Shown: positions 1-7,035, numbered from the stretch's first letter. The stretch is DNA of 7,035 nucleotides from UMGS1474 sp050946775 (GCA_050946775.1 JBMNVL010000101.1:1-7035); one strand, 5' to 3'. The notes: a model not told the origin generated them from the letters alone. Translations and numbers: made by a program.

Positions 1-415
1 GTTGTTCAGCTGTACAATAAGAATCATCAAGCCTTGTTTCGATATCAGAGGCATGTGATTTTATTTCTTCAAAATGCGAATCTATATATTCATCTGACAT
101 AGCAATACAAATGAATCTTATCCACCGAAGATACTGCTCTTCAAAATTATTTCTCCAATCAAAAGGTATATAACAGCCCTCAACAATAAGGTTCTGCTCA
201 TTCTCAATAGCAGTCTTTATTATCTCTCGAACGATTGGCCAAAGATAGTCTGTAAGTTCATCATCGTCTTCTGGGGTGAGATCAGTAATGCCGCTACGAA
301 TAAGTCCCATTTTCAAATGGTCAATTGAAAAATAAGGGTATTTGTATTTCTCAAGCATCCGTTACGCCAGAATCGTTTTCCCGACATGGGATGCTCCCGT
401 TATAATTATTACCAT
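1..415 (-). pseudogene. P-loop nucleotide kinase-like protein, interrupted by an in-frame stop, 3' end outside window
   Basis: The reading frame starts at ATG 415-413 behind a good ribosome binding site and runs to the left edge (138 codons) with one interruption, a TAA at codon 18 (362-364). The start is MVIIITGASHVGKTILA, with a Walker A loop GASHVGKT at residues 7-14, followed after the stop by RMLEKYKYPYFSIDHLKMG. Later landmarks are LIVEGCYIPFDW (76-87) and a DIETRLDD stretch (124-131). From memory this resembles small proteins of clostridial genomes annotated as AAA ATPase or 2-phosphoglycerate/adenylate-kinase-like, about 190-200 residues long; the true substrate is unknown to me. In those relatives I expect Gln at codon 18, so one C-to-T change (CAA to TAA) would explain the stop. 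Reinitiation at Met20 (356-358) would lose the ATP-binding loop. The rest of the frame stays open, so the break is recent, an assembly error, or phase variation by point mutation. The gene is much more AT-rich than everything to the right, suggesting transfer. Confidence 0.8.
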
Positions 416-419
416 CTTT

Positions 420-440
420 ACCTCCGCAAATCCCGATTTG
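420..440 (-). promoter_or_regulatory. Ribosome binding site and adjacent palindrome of the kinase-like gene
   Basis: On the minus strand GGAGGT (420-425) precedes the ATG at 415, with 5 nt between GGAGG and the start codon, which supports the start codon and shows that codon 18 lies inside a real translated frame. Directly upstream is a palindrome CAAATC-GG-GATTTG (427-440) that could act as an operator or a weak RNA hairpin next to the Shine-Dalgarno sequence. The regulatory role is inference. Confidence 0.65.
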
Positions 441-460
441 TTGAGTTCTTTTCACGGTTC

Positions 461-489
461 ATTATAACATAAAAATGTGAAATTATCAA
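461..489 (-). promoter_or_regulatory. Sigma-70-type promoter of the kinase-like gene
   Basis: Reading the minus strand, TTGATA (484-489) and a perfect TATAAT (461-466) are separated by 17 bp. This matches the vegetative promoter consensus in 11 of 12 positions. Transcription would begin near 454, leaving a leader of about 40 nt. The outermost -35 base (489) is also the first base of the repeat array, so the promoter sits against the array edge. A short inverted repeat TTTCAC (450-455) / GTGAAA (477-482) flanks the -10 box and could bind a regulator. Confidence 0.75.
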
Positions 490-623
490 GTGATATTGCG
501 CCTGCGGCGCAGTGATATTGTCCCTTCGGTACAGTTATATTTCTCGCTGACGCGAGAAGTTATATTATATTCGCCTCCAAACTGGGCGAAGCCCAATATC
601 ACTCGCCGCAGGCGAATATAACT
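489..623. repeat. Array of 9-bp AGTKATATT repeats with palindromic spacers, partly inverted
   Basis: Four direct copies lie at 489-497 and 511-519 (AGTGATATT), then 533-541 and 558-566 (AGTTATATT). Two inverted copies follow at 595-603 (AATATCACT) and 615-623 (AATATAACT). Direct copies start 22, 22 and 25 bp apart; the inverted pair starts 20 bp apart. The spacers are themselves hairpins: GCGCC-TGC-GGCGC (498-510), GTCCC-TTC-GGTAC with one mismatch (520-532), TCTCGC-TGAC-GCGAGA (542-557) and CGCC-GCA-GGCG (604-614). A longer spacer (567-594) contains GGGC-GAA-GCCC. An 11-bp stem TTATATTCGCC (565-575) / GGCGAATATAA (611-621) spans the direct-to-inverted switch. The last unit is nearly the reverse complement of the first, so the whole array can fold back on itself. 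It contains no plausible coding region. I recall similar unnamed arrays in intergenic regions of clostridial genomes; their function is unknown to me. Confidence 0.85.
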
Positions 624-666
624 GAAAGAAACCGCTTTTGTCTACCGGACAAAAGCGGTTTCTTTC
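624..666 (-). terminator. Intrinsic terminator behind tRNA-Pro, probably bidirectional
   Basis: A perfect 19-bp stem (624-642 with 648-666) with a 5-nt loop starts 1 nt after the CCA end of the tRNA. Each arm contains a GAAAGAAACCGC / GCGGTTTCTTTC base, so transcripts from either direction run through a GC block followed by a U-rich stretch. It should end tRNA-Pro transcripts and any read-through from rsmE. It also marks the border of the native GC-rich DNA, because the repeat array begins at the very next base. Confidence 0.9.
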
Positions 667-667
667 A

Positions 668-744
668 TGGTCGAGATGACAGGATTCGAACCTGCGGCCT
701 CTGCGTCCCGAACGCAGCGCTCTACCAAACTGAGCCACATCTCG
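668..744 (-). tRNA. tRNA-Pro, anticodon CGG
   Basis: The 77-nt minus-strand sequence folds as a complete cloverleaf. The acceptor stem is CGAGATG/CATCTCG, the D stem GCTC/GAGC and the anticodon stem CTGCG/CGCAG with loop TTCGGGA. The variable loop is AGGCC and the T stem GCAGG/CCTGT (one G-U pair) with loop TTCGAAT. The anticodon is CGG, read from positions 34-36 of the loop, followed by G37, as is usual for proline tRNAs. CCA is encoded (668-670). It decodes the CCG codon, which fits a GC-rich genome. The gene has its own promoter (779-807) and terminator (624-666). Confidence 0.96.
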
Positions 745-778
745 TTATCAGCCGCGACCGTGCGATCACGACTAAAAC

Positions 779-807
779 AGTATACCGCAGGGCAGGGGAT
801 TTGTCAA
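779..807 (-). promoter_or_regulatory. Sigma-70-type promoter of tRNA-Pro
   Basis: On the minus strand a perfect -35 box TTGACA (802-807) and a -10 box TATACT (779-784, one mismatch) are separated by exactly 17 bp. The expected start is near 772, giving a leader of about 28 nt before the mature tRNA. It lies in the gap directly after rsmE, so the tRNA does not depend on read-through from the operon. The strength of the match suits a stable-RNA gene. Confidence 0.88.
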
Positions 808-817
808 TCCCTTTTTT
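796..817 (+). other. Small hairpin with T run overlapping the tRNA -35 box
   Basis: On the plus strand GGGATT-TGTC-AATCCC (796-811) is followed by six T residues (812-817), the shape of a weak intrinsic terminator for rightward transcription. No rightward gene precedes it; if real it would stop antisense transcription entering rsmE. The -35 box of tRNA-Pro (802-807) covers the loop and part of one arm. On the minus strand no U run follows the hairpin, so it is not a terminator for rsmE. It may be coincidental. Confidence 0.3.
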
Positions 818-823
818 CGCTTT

Positions 824-1546
824 TTACTCCATATTTCCGCTGAGCGTCATGATGGCGGACAAAGCGGCGATGGGCGCGGTTTCGCACCGCAGGATCCGTT
901 TGCCCAGCGTCGCGGGCGTAACGCCCATGGCGGTCAGCTCGTCGATCTCTTCGGGAGAAAAGCCGCCCTCCGGGCCGATCAGGATCGCCAGCTGCGTATG
1001 AGAGGGATCGATCCGTTCGCTCAGCGGTTTTCCGCCGCCTTCGTAAAAGACCAGCGTTTGAGAAGGGGAGAGCTCTTTTATCATATGTTTCCAGGAAAGA
1101 GGCGCCTCCACCGCCGGAATGATTCCGCGGCCGGATTGTCCCGCCGCCTCGGCGGCGATCCGCTGCCAGCGTTCCCGCTTTTTGTCCGCCTTGTCGGCGT
1201 CGGCTTTGGCGATGCTGCGGGCGGTGACGACCGGCACGACGCGGGTCACCCCCAGCTCCACCGCTTTTTGAATGATCCACTCAAGCTTGTCGCTTTTGGG
1301 CAGTCCCTGATACAGAGTCACCGAAAGGGTCGGCTCGGACGTTGTGGGCTGACGGCGTTCGATGGTTACCGTCACTTCCTGAGGAGTGATCGAGGAAATC
1401 GGGCCGGTATAGTCCCATCCACGGGTGTCGCAGACGGTCAGCTCCTCGCCGATCCGCATCCGCAGAACCCGCCCGATATGATGGGCATCGGCGCCGGTGA
1501 TCCGGGCGGTATCCCCGGCAATATCGCTTGTAAAAAACCGCGGCAT
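824..1546 (-). CDS. rsmE: 16S rRNA (uracil1498-N3)-methyltransferase RsmE
   Basis: This 240-residue protein has the usual RsmE length. It should methylate N3 of U1498 in 16S rRNA, near the decoding site of the 30S subunit, using S-adenosylmethionine. The N-terminal part (about 1-70) is the PUA-like RNA-binding domain, with HHIGRVLRMRIGE at 22-34. The rest is a SPOUT (trefoil-knot) methyltransferase domain: QGLPKSDKLEWIIQKAVELG (80-99), AAEAAGQSGR (131-140), the cofactor-loop motif GPEGGFSPEE (191-200) and LGKRILRCETA (214-224). The start ATG lies 1 nt after the prmA stop codon, and its ribosome binding site (AAAGGAAT) overlaps the end of prmA, so translation is probably coupled. The stop is TAA. 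The prmA-rsmE pairing is the Firmicutes arrangement. No terminator follows before the tRNA. Confidence 0.96.
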   Translation of the reverse strand: MPRFFTSDIAGDTARITGADAHHIGRVLRMRIGEELTVCDTRGWDYTGPISSITPQEVTVTIERRQPTTSEPTLSVTLYQGLPKSDKLEWIIQKAVELGVTRVVPVVTARSIAKADADKADKKRERWQRIAAEAAGQSGRGIIPAVEAPLSWKHMIKELSPSQTLVFYEGGGKPLSERIDPSHTQLAILIGPEGGFSPEEIDELTAMGVTPATLGKRILRCETAPIAALSAIMTLSGNME

Positions 1547-1547
1547 A

Positions 1548-2477
1548 TTATTCCTTTCTTTGACAGCACAGGCAGACCCAGCCGCCCTGTTCGCGGCGCT
1601 CGGTCACGGCAAAGCCGCATCCGGTCAGCGCCCGCCTGACGTCCTCTTCCCGGGTGTCGATGATGCCGCAGGTGACGTAAACGCCGCCCGGCGCCAACAG
1701 AGCGGGGATGGACGGGGACAGGGCAATGATGGCGTCGGCGACGATGTTGGCGACCACCACCTGATACCGCTCGCCCTGCAGTCCCTTGGTCAGATCGCCC
1801 TCGACCATGGTGTACCGCGGCGGCGCCATGCCGTTGCGGGCGCCGTTTTCCACGGCGGTCTTGACCGCCAGCGGATCGATATCGATCCCTTTGGCGGACT
1901 TGGCGCCCAACAGCAGTGCCGCCATCGACAAAATACCGCTGCCGCACCCCACGTCCAGCAATTCGGTATCAGGGGTAACGTATTGCTCCAGCGTTTCCAG
2001 CACCAGACGGGTGGTATCGTGGCCGCCGGTGCCGAAGGCCATACCGGGATCGATCGACAGCACCGCCCGGCCCTGCGGGTCGTCCGCCCGTTCCCAGGTG
2101 GGGCAGATCAACAGCTTTTCCCCAACGGGAAGGGGCTTGAAATACTGCTTCCAGTTGTTGGCCCAATCGGCCTCTTTTACGGCGTTGGTCAACACCTCGT
2201 GGGGAATCCCTTCGGCGGTCAGCCGCTCCCGCAAAAAGGCCACCGCTTCCGCGGGATTGCCCTCGGGACTGACGTACAGGTGGATGATCGCCCTGGTGCG
2301 ATCCCGCCCCAGCAATTCCTCGTCGATCAAATCGATATGGGCGATCTCCCGCGCCCCTTGCTCCAAGTCGCTGTAATCCTCGATATACAACCCGTAGGGC
2401 ACCACCATATGGGCGATCGCCTCGGCCCGTTCCACGTCGGCGCAGGCGACCGTGACGCAAACTTCCATCCAATCCAT
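1548..2477 (-). CDS. prmA: Ribosomal protein L11 methyltransferase PrmA
   Basis: A 309-residue class I SAM-dependent methyltransferase that modifies lysines and the N-terminus of ribosomal protein L11 in the cytoplasm. The N-terminal substrate-recognition domain covers about 1-95. It is followed by the PrmA-specific WANNWKQYFKP (105-115), the DPGMAFGTGGHDTT segment (143-156), the SAM-binding motif LLDVGCGSGIL (173-183) and the VVANIVADAI motif IV region (221-230). The start at 2477 is preferred over Met4 because MDW-EV matches the usual M-x-W-x-E beginning of the family; AAAGGA lies about 10 nt upstream, inside the end of the mutase gene region. It begins 7 nt after the mutase stop and runs directly into rsmE, consistent with one transcript. 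The stop is TAA. Confidence 0.96.
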   Translation of the reverse strand: MDWMEVCVTVACADVERAEAIAHMVVPYGLYIEDYSDLEQGAREIAHIDLIDEELLGRDRTRAIIHLYVSPEGNPAEAVAFLRERLTAEGIPHEVLTNAVKEADWANNWKQYFKPLPVGEKLLICPTWERADDPQGRAVLSIDPGMAFGTGGHDTTRLVLETLEQYVTPDTELLDVGCGSGILSMAALLLGAKSAKGIDIDPLAVKTAVENGARNGMAPPRYTMVEGDLTKGLQGERYQVVVANIVADAIIALSPSIPALLAPGGVYVTCGIIDTREEDVRRALTGCGFAVTERREQGGWVCLCCQRKE

Positions 2478-2484
2478 CGTACGT

Positions 2485-4008
2485 TTATCCTTTCAAGAAT
2501 TTTTCCAGAGCGGAGCGATCCAATCCGTCGGCAGACGCCATGAACTGCGCCAAATGACCGGCGATGATCCGGCAGCCGCCGGCGCGGTCGCTTTCCAAAT
2601 TGAGGGGCATCACCGGGTCGTGGACGCTCAGCCGCAGCAGCAGCCAGCCGTCGCCCTCGTTTTCCCCAAAGGAGATCCGTACCCCTTCGCAGCTGTCGGG
2701 CGCCACGTTCCAGCCCTTTTGACAGGCGTAGGATTCCAGCTCATCCAGCACCCGCTGACCGTAGGCTTTGAAATCCGGCTCCCGGATGGCGAAGCGCAGC
2801 TCCACCCCTTCCGCCGGTTCCTTCAATCCGGCGATCAGGCTGTCCAGTGTTTTTTTCTGTTTTTTGAGCTGAGCCATCTTGATGATGATCCGGGTGATCA
2901 GATAAGCGCCGTCGTCGAGGAAATAATTGTCCTGCAAGGCGGCGTGGCCCGACGTTTCGATCGCCAGGGGAGAGGCGATACCGGCGGCGTTGAGCCGCAG
3001 GGACTCGTTGATGACGTTTTTGTAGCCCCGCTTGAACCGGCGGTGTACCCCACCCAGATCCTGCTCGATAAAGGTCTTCAGCCCGTCGGAGGTGATGGAA
3101 TCGGTCACGACGGTGCCGCCGGGACATCCCTCCAGCGCAATGGCCGCCGCCAGTGCCACCAGCCGGTTGCGGTTGATCTCCTTGCCGCGGCTGTCGACGC
3201 ATCCGGCGCGGTCGACGTCGGTATCGAAGATCACCCCGAGATCGGCGCCGGCGTTGACGGTAGCGGCGCAGATCGATTCCATGGCCGTCTCGTTTTCGGG
3301 ATTGGGGATGTGGTTGGGGAAGTGTCCGTCCGGCTCGAGAAACTGGCTGCCGGTGATATCGGCGCCGAGCGGCGCCAGTACGTCGGTGGCGTAAAAACCG
3401 CCGGCGCCGTTTCCGGCGTCCACCACGATATGAAATCCCGCAAGCGGCTTGTCATCTTCCGCCGCGCCGACGCCTTCGCAGATCAAACGGCGCAGCCGTG
3501 CCGCGTAATCGGTCATATAATCGACTTCACGGCATGGCCCCGGCGTTGCCGCCGCTTCGCCCATTCCTTGAGCGGCCAGCGTCAAAATGGCGTCGATATC
3601 GCCGCTTTCCACACCGCCGGAGGGCAAAAAGAATTTCAGCCCGTTGCGGTGATAGGGATGATGGCTGGCGGTCAGCTGCACCGCGCCGTCACACCCGAGA
3701 TCCACCGTGGTCATAAACATCGCCGGGGTGGAAGCCAAACCGCAGTCCAGTACCGTCGCACCGCCGCGGGTCAACGCCCTGACAACATCGTCCCGCAGAC
3801 GGGGTCCGGACAGGCGGCTGTCCCGCCCGACCGACACGGTTTGCTTTTGCGCCGGTTTGCCGTTTTGTTGGCACAGCCAGCGCAAAAATCCGTCCGCCAT
3901 CCGCTCGACAGCCCCGTCGGTCAGATCGACCGGCCCGTCGACGTCGGGCAAAGCGACGCCCCGGATATCGGTGCCGCTTTTGAAATGTTTCCATTCGTTT
4001 GTCAGCAT
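2485..4008 (-). CDS. Phosphomannomutase/phosphoglucomutase family protein (alpha-D-phosphohexomutase)
   Basis: The 507-residue product should interconvert hexose 1- and 6-phosphates (mannose or glucose), supplying sugar nucleotides for envelope polymers. The four family landmarks are present: the catalytic phosphoserine loop TASHHPYHRNGLKFF (113-127, Ser115), the Mg2+-binding DTDVDR (262-267), the sugar-binding ETSGH (351-355) and the C-terminal phosphate-binding RLSVHDPVMP (459-468). The N-terminus has SGTDIRG (11-17) and GRDSR (61-65). The serine loop reads SHHP rather than the common SHNP. The frame is open back to an ATG at 4098, but that start would overlap the divergent ABC gene. MLTNEWKHFKSGTDIRG is a natural beginning, so I place the start at 4008. 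The ribosome binding site is modest (AGAAGTGG). Substrate preference between mannose and glucose cannot be read from the sequence. It is first in the run leading to prmA and rsmE. Confidence 0.92.
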   Translation of the reverse strand: MLTNEWKHFKSGTDIRGVALPDVDGPVDLTDGAVERMADGFLRWLCQQNGKPAQKQTVSVGRDSRLSGPRLRDDVVRALTRGGATVLDCGLASTPAMFMTTVDLGCDGAVQLTASHHPYHRNGLKFFLPSGGVESGDIDAILTLAAQGMGEAAATPGPCREVDYMTDYAARLRRLICEGVGAAEDDKPLAGFHIVVDAGNGAGGFYATDVLAPLGADITGSQFLEPDGHFPNHIPNPENETAMESICAATVNAGADLGVIFDTDVDRAGCVDSRGKEINRNRLVALAAAIALEGCPGGTVVTDSITSDGLKTFIEQDLGGVHRRFKRGYKNVINESLRLNAAGIASPLAIETSGHAALQDNYFLDDGAYLITRIIIKMAQLKKQKKTLDSLIAGLKEPAEGVELRFAIREPDFKAYGQRVLDELESYACQKGWNVAPDSCEGVRISFGENEGDGWLLLRLSVHDPVMPLNLESDRAGGCRIIAGHLAQFMASADGLDRSALEKFLKG

Positions 4009-4063
4009 AAAACCACTTCTTTCAACCAAACTAAAATCAATAACACAGTAAGGACGGGATAAC
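4009..4063. promoter_or_regulatory. Divergent intergenic region between mutase and ABC ATPase
   Basis: Only 55 bp separate the two divergent start codons, so both promoters must lie here or reach into the coding regions. For the plus strand, TAAAAT (4032-4037) is a plausible -10 box but no good -35 box is seen at the right distance. AGGA (4051-4054) is the ribosome binding site of the ABC gene, 9 nt before its ATG. For the minus strand no convincing promoter is visible. The patch is more AT-rich than the genes around it, as expected of a promoter region. Confidence 0.4.
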
Positions 4064-4741
<678 letters not shown>

Positions 4742-7035
4742 TCAGCCTTTTGCGTCGTACCAGGTATCGCCGATATGGGCGTCGACCGCCAGCTTGACCG
4801 AAAGGGAAACGGCGCCCTCCATTTCCTCCTGCAAGATCCGTGCGGCGCGATCGGCTTCCTCCCGCGGAGCCTCGACGATCAGCTCGTCGTGGATCTGCAA
4901 GATCAGCCGTGCGCGCATCCCTTCCCGGCGCAGACGGTCGTATACCCGTACCATCGCCAGCTTGATGATATCGGCGGCGGTGCCCTGAATGGGCATATTG
5001 CGGGCGACCCGCTCGCCGAATCCGCGGGTGACGGCGTTGGACGCACGCAGCTCGGGCAGCGGCCGGCGCCGGTGGAACAGAGTGACGCTGTATCCCGCTT
5101 GCTTCGCGGTGTCGATCAGCCCTTTCATATAGCCGTCCACGGCGCTGTAATGGCGCAGATAATCGTCGATATACCGCTTGGCCTCGCCATAGGTAACGCC
5201 GATATCCTGGGACAGGGAATGAGGGCCGATGCCGTAGATGATGCCGAAGTTGACCGCCTTGGCGCGGGAACGCATCAGCGGCGTCACCATCTCCACCGGT
5301 ACGCCGAACACCTGCGAAGCGGTGATGGTGTGGATATCCTCGCCGGTGTTGAACGCCCGGATCATGGTGGGATCCTGCGCCATATGCGCCAGCACCCGCA
5401 GTTCGATCTGGGAATAGTCGGCGTCGCAAAGCACCCAGCCGGGCTGGGCGATGAAAAAGCGGCGCATTTCCCGGCCGAGCTCCTGACGGACCGGAATATT
5501 CTGCAGATTGGGCTCGGCGGAGGAGATCCGCCCGGTGCGGGTCTCGGTCTGGTTGAAGGAGGAGTGGATCCGGCCGCTATCGTCGATTTTGGGCAGCAGC
5601 CCGTCGCAGTAGGTGGATTTCAGTTTGGACAACGTCCGGTAGTCGAGCAGCATCGACACTGCCGGATGCGCGTGACGCAGCCCTTCCAGCACCTCGGCGT
5701 TGGTGGAATAGCCCGACTTGGTCTTTTTCCCGGCCGGCAGTCCCAGATCCTCGAACAACGCCTTGGCGAGTTGTTTGGGGGAGTTGAGATTGAAGGCGTA
5801 TCCCACCGCCTCGTAAATCGACGCCTGCAGCCCGTCGATCTGCTTGCCGAGCGTTTCCCCGAATGCGGCGATGCCCGCGCGGTCGGCCAAAAACCCGACC
5901 CGCTCCATATCGGCCAGCACGATCGACAGGGGAATCTCCATCGTTTGCAGCAGATCCCACTGGTTTTGCGCTTTGAGCTCGTCGCTCAGCCGGTCGCAAA
6001 GCGCGGCGAATCCGCTCTCGTCGGCCGCCGCGCCGTATTCCGCCGCCAGCCGGGAAAACCCGTATTCACCCGACAGGGGATTGAGCAGATACCCGGCCAG
6101 CATGGTGTCCATGACCACGTTTTTCGGAAAGATATCCCGCTCCAGCAGCCGGCGATAGAGCGGCTTGCCGTCGTGGGTACGCTTGGCGACGCTTTCGTTT
6201 GCCCAAAGCGCGGTAACGGCGTCATACGACGGATCCGCCGTCGAAACGGCTGCAAAGCGGTCCTGCGCGCCGATCCACCAGCCGCGCCATTCGTCGCCCT
6301 CCCATACCGGGAGCAGATCGCAGATCCCAGCTTGCTTTGCGCTTTCCAGCAGGGCGGCAGGGGAGTCCTCGCGCCGCGTGAGAGCCGGGACAGATTCCGT
6401 CGCCGGCGCGGGCATTACCGTTTGATCCAGTCCCCATTTTTCCATCAGCTTGAACAGCTCGAGCCGGGTCATCAGCGCCGCGAGCGGTTCCCGATCCATG
6501 GGGCGCAGGGCGTAGTCGTTCATATCGAGGGAAACCGGCGCCTGCCGGCAGATGGTGCCGAGCTTTTGACTCAAATAAGCGCTGTCCTTTCCCTGGCGCA
6601 GCTTGGCTTTCAGCGAATCCCGCAGATCGCTTTCCTCCAGCCCGGCGTATACCGCGTCCAGCGAGCCAAAGCGATGCATCAGCTCGAGCGCCGTCTTTTC
6701 GCCCACCCCCGGCACACCGGGAATGTGGTCGCTGGCGTCGCCCATCAGCGCCTTGAGATCGATCAGTTGGGACGGCGTCAAGCCGTATTTTTCGGCGATG
6801 GCCGCCTCATCGTACGCCACCGTTTCGGGACGGCCCATCTTGGTGGCCGCCAGCAGCACCGTGGTCCGTCCGTCCACCAGCTGCAGCGAATCCCGGTCGC
6901 CGGTGGCGATGTAGCAATGCCCCTCCGGCAGCGCCGCCGACAGGGTGCCGAGAACGTCGTCGGCCTCGTATCCTTCCTTTTCCACCACGGCGATGCCCAT
7001 ATACCGCAGCAAATCCTTGATCAGCGGCATCTGCT
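4742..7035 (-). CDS. polA: DNA polymerase I, 5' end outside window
   Basis: The frame enters from the right edge with no start in view. The first internal Met (7030) corresponds to about residue 100 of the Taq enzyme, so 764 codons of an expected roughly 860 are present. Residues below count from that Met. The 5' nuclease domain shows YEADD (21-25), TGDRDSLQL (43-51) and DASDHIPGVPGVGEKTA (98-114). The middle region (about 200-350) corresponds to the 3'-5' exonuclease domain, but the acidic DxE, D and YxxxD motifs are not recognisable, so proofreading is probably absent, as in Bacillus-type and Taq enzymes. The polymerase domain is intact: TRTGRISSAEPNLQNIPVR (497-515), motif A DYSQIELR (538-545), motif B RSRAKAVNFGIIYG (587-600) with Phe595, and motif C HDE (714-716). 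The enzyme fills gaps and removes RNA primers in replication and repair. The stop TGA directly abuts the ABC gene stop. Confidence 0.97.
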   Translation of the reverse strand, partial: QMPLIKDLLRYMGIAVVEKEGYEADDVLGTLSAALPEGHCYIATGDRDSLQLVDGRTTVLLAATKMGRPETVAYDEAAIAEKYGLTPSQLIDLKALMGDASDHIPGVPGVGEKTALELMHRFGSLDAVYAGLEESDLRDSLKAKLRQGKDSAYLSQKLGTICRQAPVSLDMNDYALRPMDREPLAALMTRLELFKLMEKWGLDQTVMPAPATESVPALTRREDSPAALLESAKQAGICDLLPVWEGDEWRGWWIGAQDRFAAVSTADPSYDAVTALWANESVAKRTHDGKPLYRRLLERDIFPKNVVMDTMLAGYLLNPLSGEYGFSRLAAEYGAAADESGFAALCDRLSDELKAQNQWDLLQTMEIPLSIVLADMERVGFLADRAGIAAFGETLGKQIDGLQASIYEAVGYAFNLNSPKQLAKALFEDLGLPAGKKTKSGYSTNAEVLEGLRHAHPAVSMLLDYRTLSKLKSTYCDGLLPKIDDSGRIHSSFNQTETRTGRISSAEPNLQNIPVRQELGREMRRFFIAQPGWVLCDADYSQIELRVLAHMAQDPTMIRAFNTGEDIHTITASQVFGVPVEMVTPLMRSRAKAVNFGIIYGIGPHSLSQDIGVTYGEAKRYIDDYLRHYSAVDGYMKGLIDTAKQAGYSVTLFHRRRPLPELRASNAVTRGFGERVARNMPIQGTAADIIKLAMVRVYDRLRREGMRARLILQIHDELIVEAPREEADRAARILQEEMEGAVSLSVKLAVDAHIGDTWYDAKG

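Noticed and set aside
362..364. TAA reassigned to an amino acid
   Set aside because: rsmE, prmA and the mutase all end with TAA at the expected protein length, so TAA is a working stop codon here.
489..623. CRISPR array
   Set aside because: Repeats are only 9 bp, the spacers are palindromic and 11-28 bp long, and two copies are inverted; none of this fits CRISPR.
668..744. tRNA-Pro as a classical integrase attachment site
   Set aside because: No second copy of the tRNA 3' end is seen between 1 and 667, and the foreign-looking DNA begins beyond the terminator rather than inside the tRNA gene.
1497..2543. A 348-codon open frame on the plus strand opposite prmA
   Set aside because: It is antisense to a well-supported methyltransferase gene, crosses the prmA-rsmE junction and has no family features.
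2452..4062. A 536-codon open frame on the plus strand opposite the mutase gene
   Set aside because: It has no recognisable domain, runs antisense to a gene with four clear family motifs, and long antisense frames are expected in GC-rich coding DNA.

Overview
The window looks like a chromosomal segment of a high-GC Firmicute, most likely a clostridial gut-type bacterium. This is an inference: prmA sits directly before rsmE as in Firmicutes, DNA polymerase I has a degenerate proofreading domain as in many Gram-positives, and the tRNA encodes its own CCA end. I cannot name a genus. Most of the window is GC-rich and densely coding. Roughly the first 620 bases are visibly AT-rich and differ in character.

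Layout from left to right. Bases 1-415 (minus) hold the 5' part of a small P-loop nucleotide-kinase-like gene. Its reading frame is broken by an in-frame TAA at codon 18, just after the Walker A motif. It has its own promoter and ribosome binding site. Bases 489-623 are an array of six 9-bp AGTGATATT/AGTTATATT repeats, four direct and two inverted, separated by GC-rich palindromes. The array abuts a 19-bp-stem terminator (624-666) that lies 1 nt beyond the 3' end of a tRNA-Pro(CGG) gene (668-744, minus). The tRNA has a near-consensus promoter. Upstream of it on the minus strand is a tight gene run of three: phosphohexomutase (2485-4008), prmA (1548-2477) and rsmE (824-1546). They are separated by 7 and 1 nt and probably form one operon, possibly reading through the tRNA to its terminator. 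Divergent from the mutase is a lone ABC-transporter ATPase (4064-4741, plus). It ends exactly where the convergent polA gene ends (4742-7035, minus, 5' end outside the window), so the two stop codons form one TGATCA palindrome.

The core genes are housekeeping: sugar-phosphate interconversion, methylation of ribosomal protein L11 and of 16S rRNA, a proline tRNA and DNA repair/replication. The region most worth attention is the left end, where an AT-rich single gene and a palindromic repeat array have apparently been inserted immediately behind the tRNA terminator.
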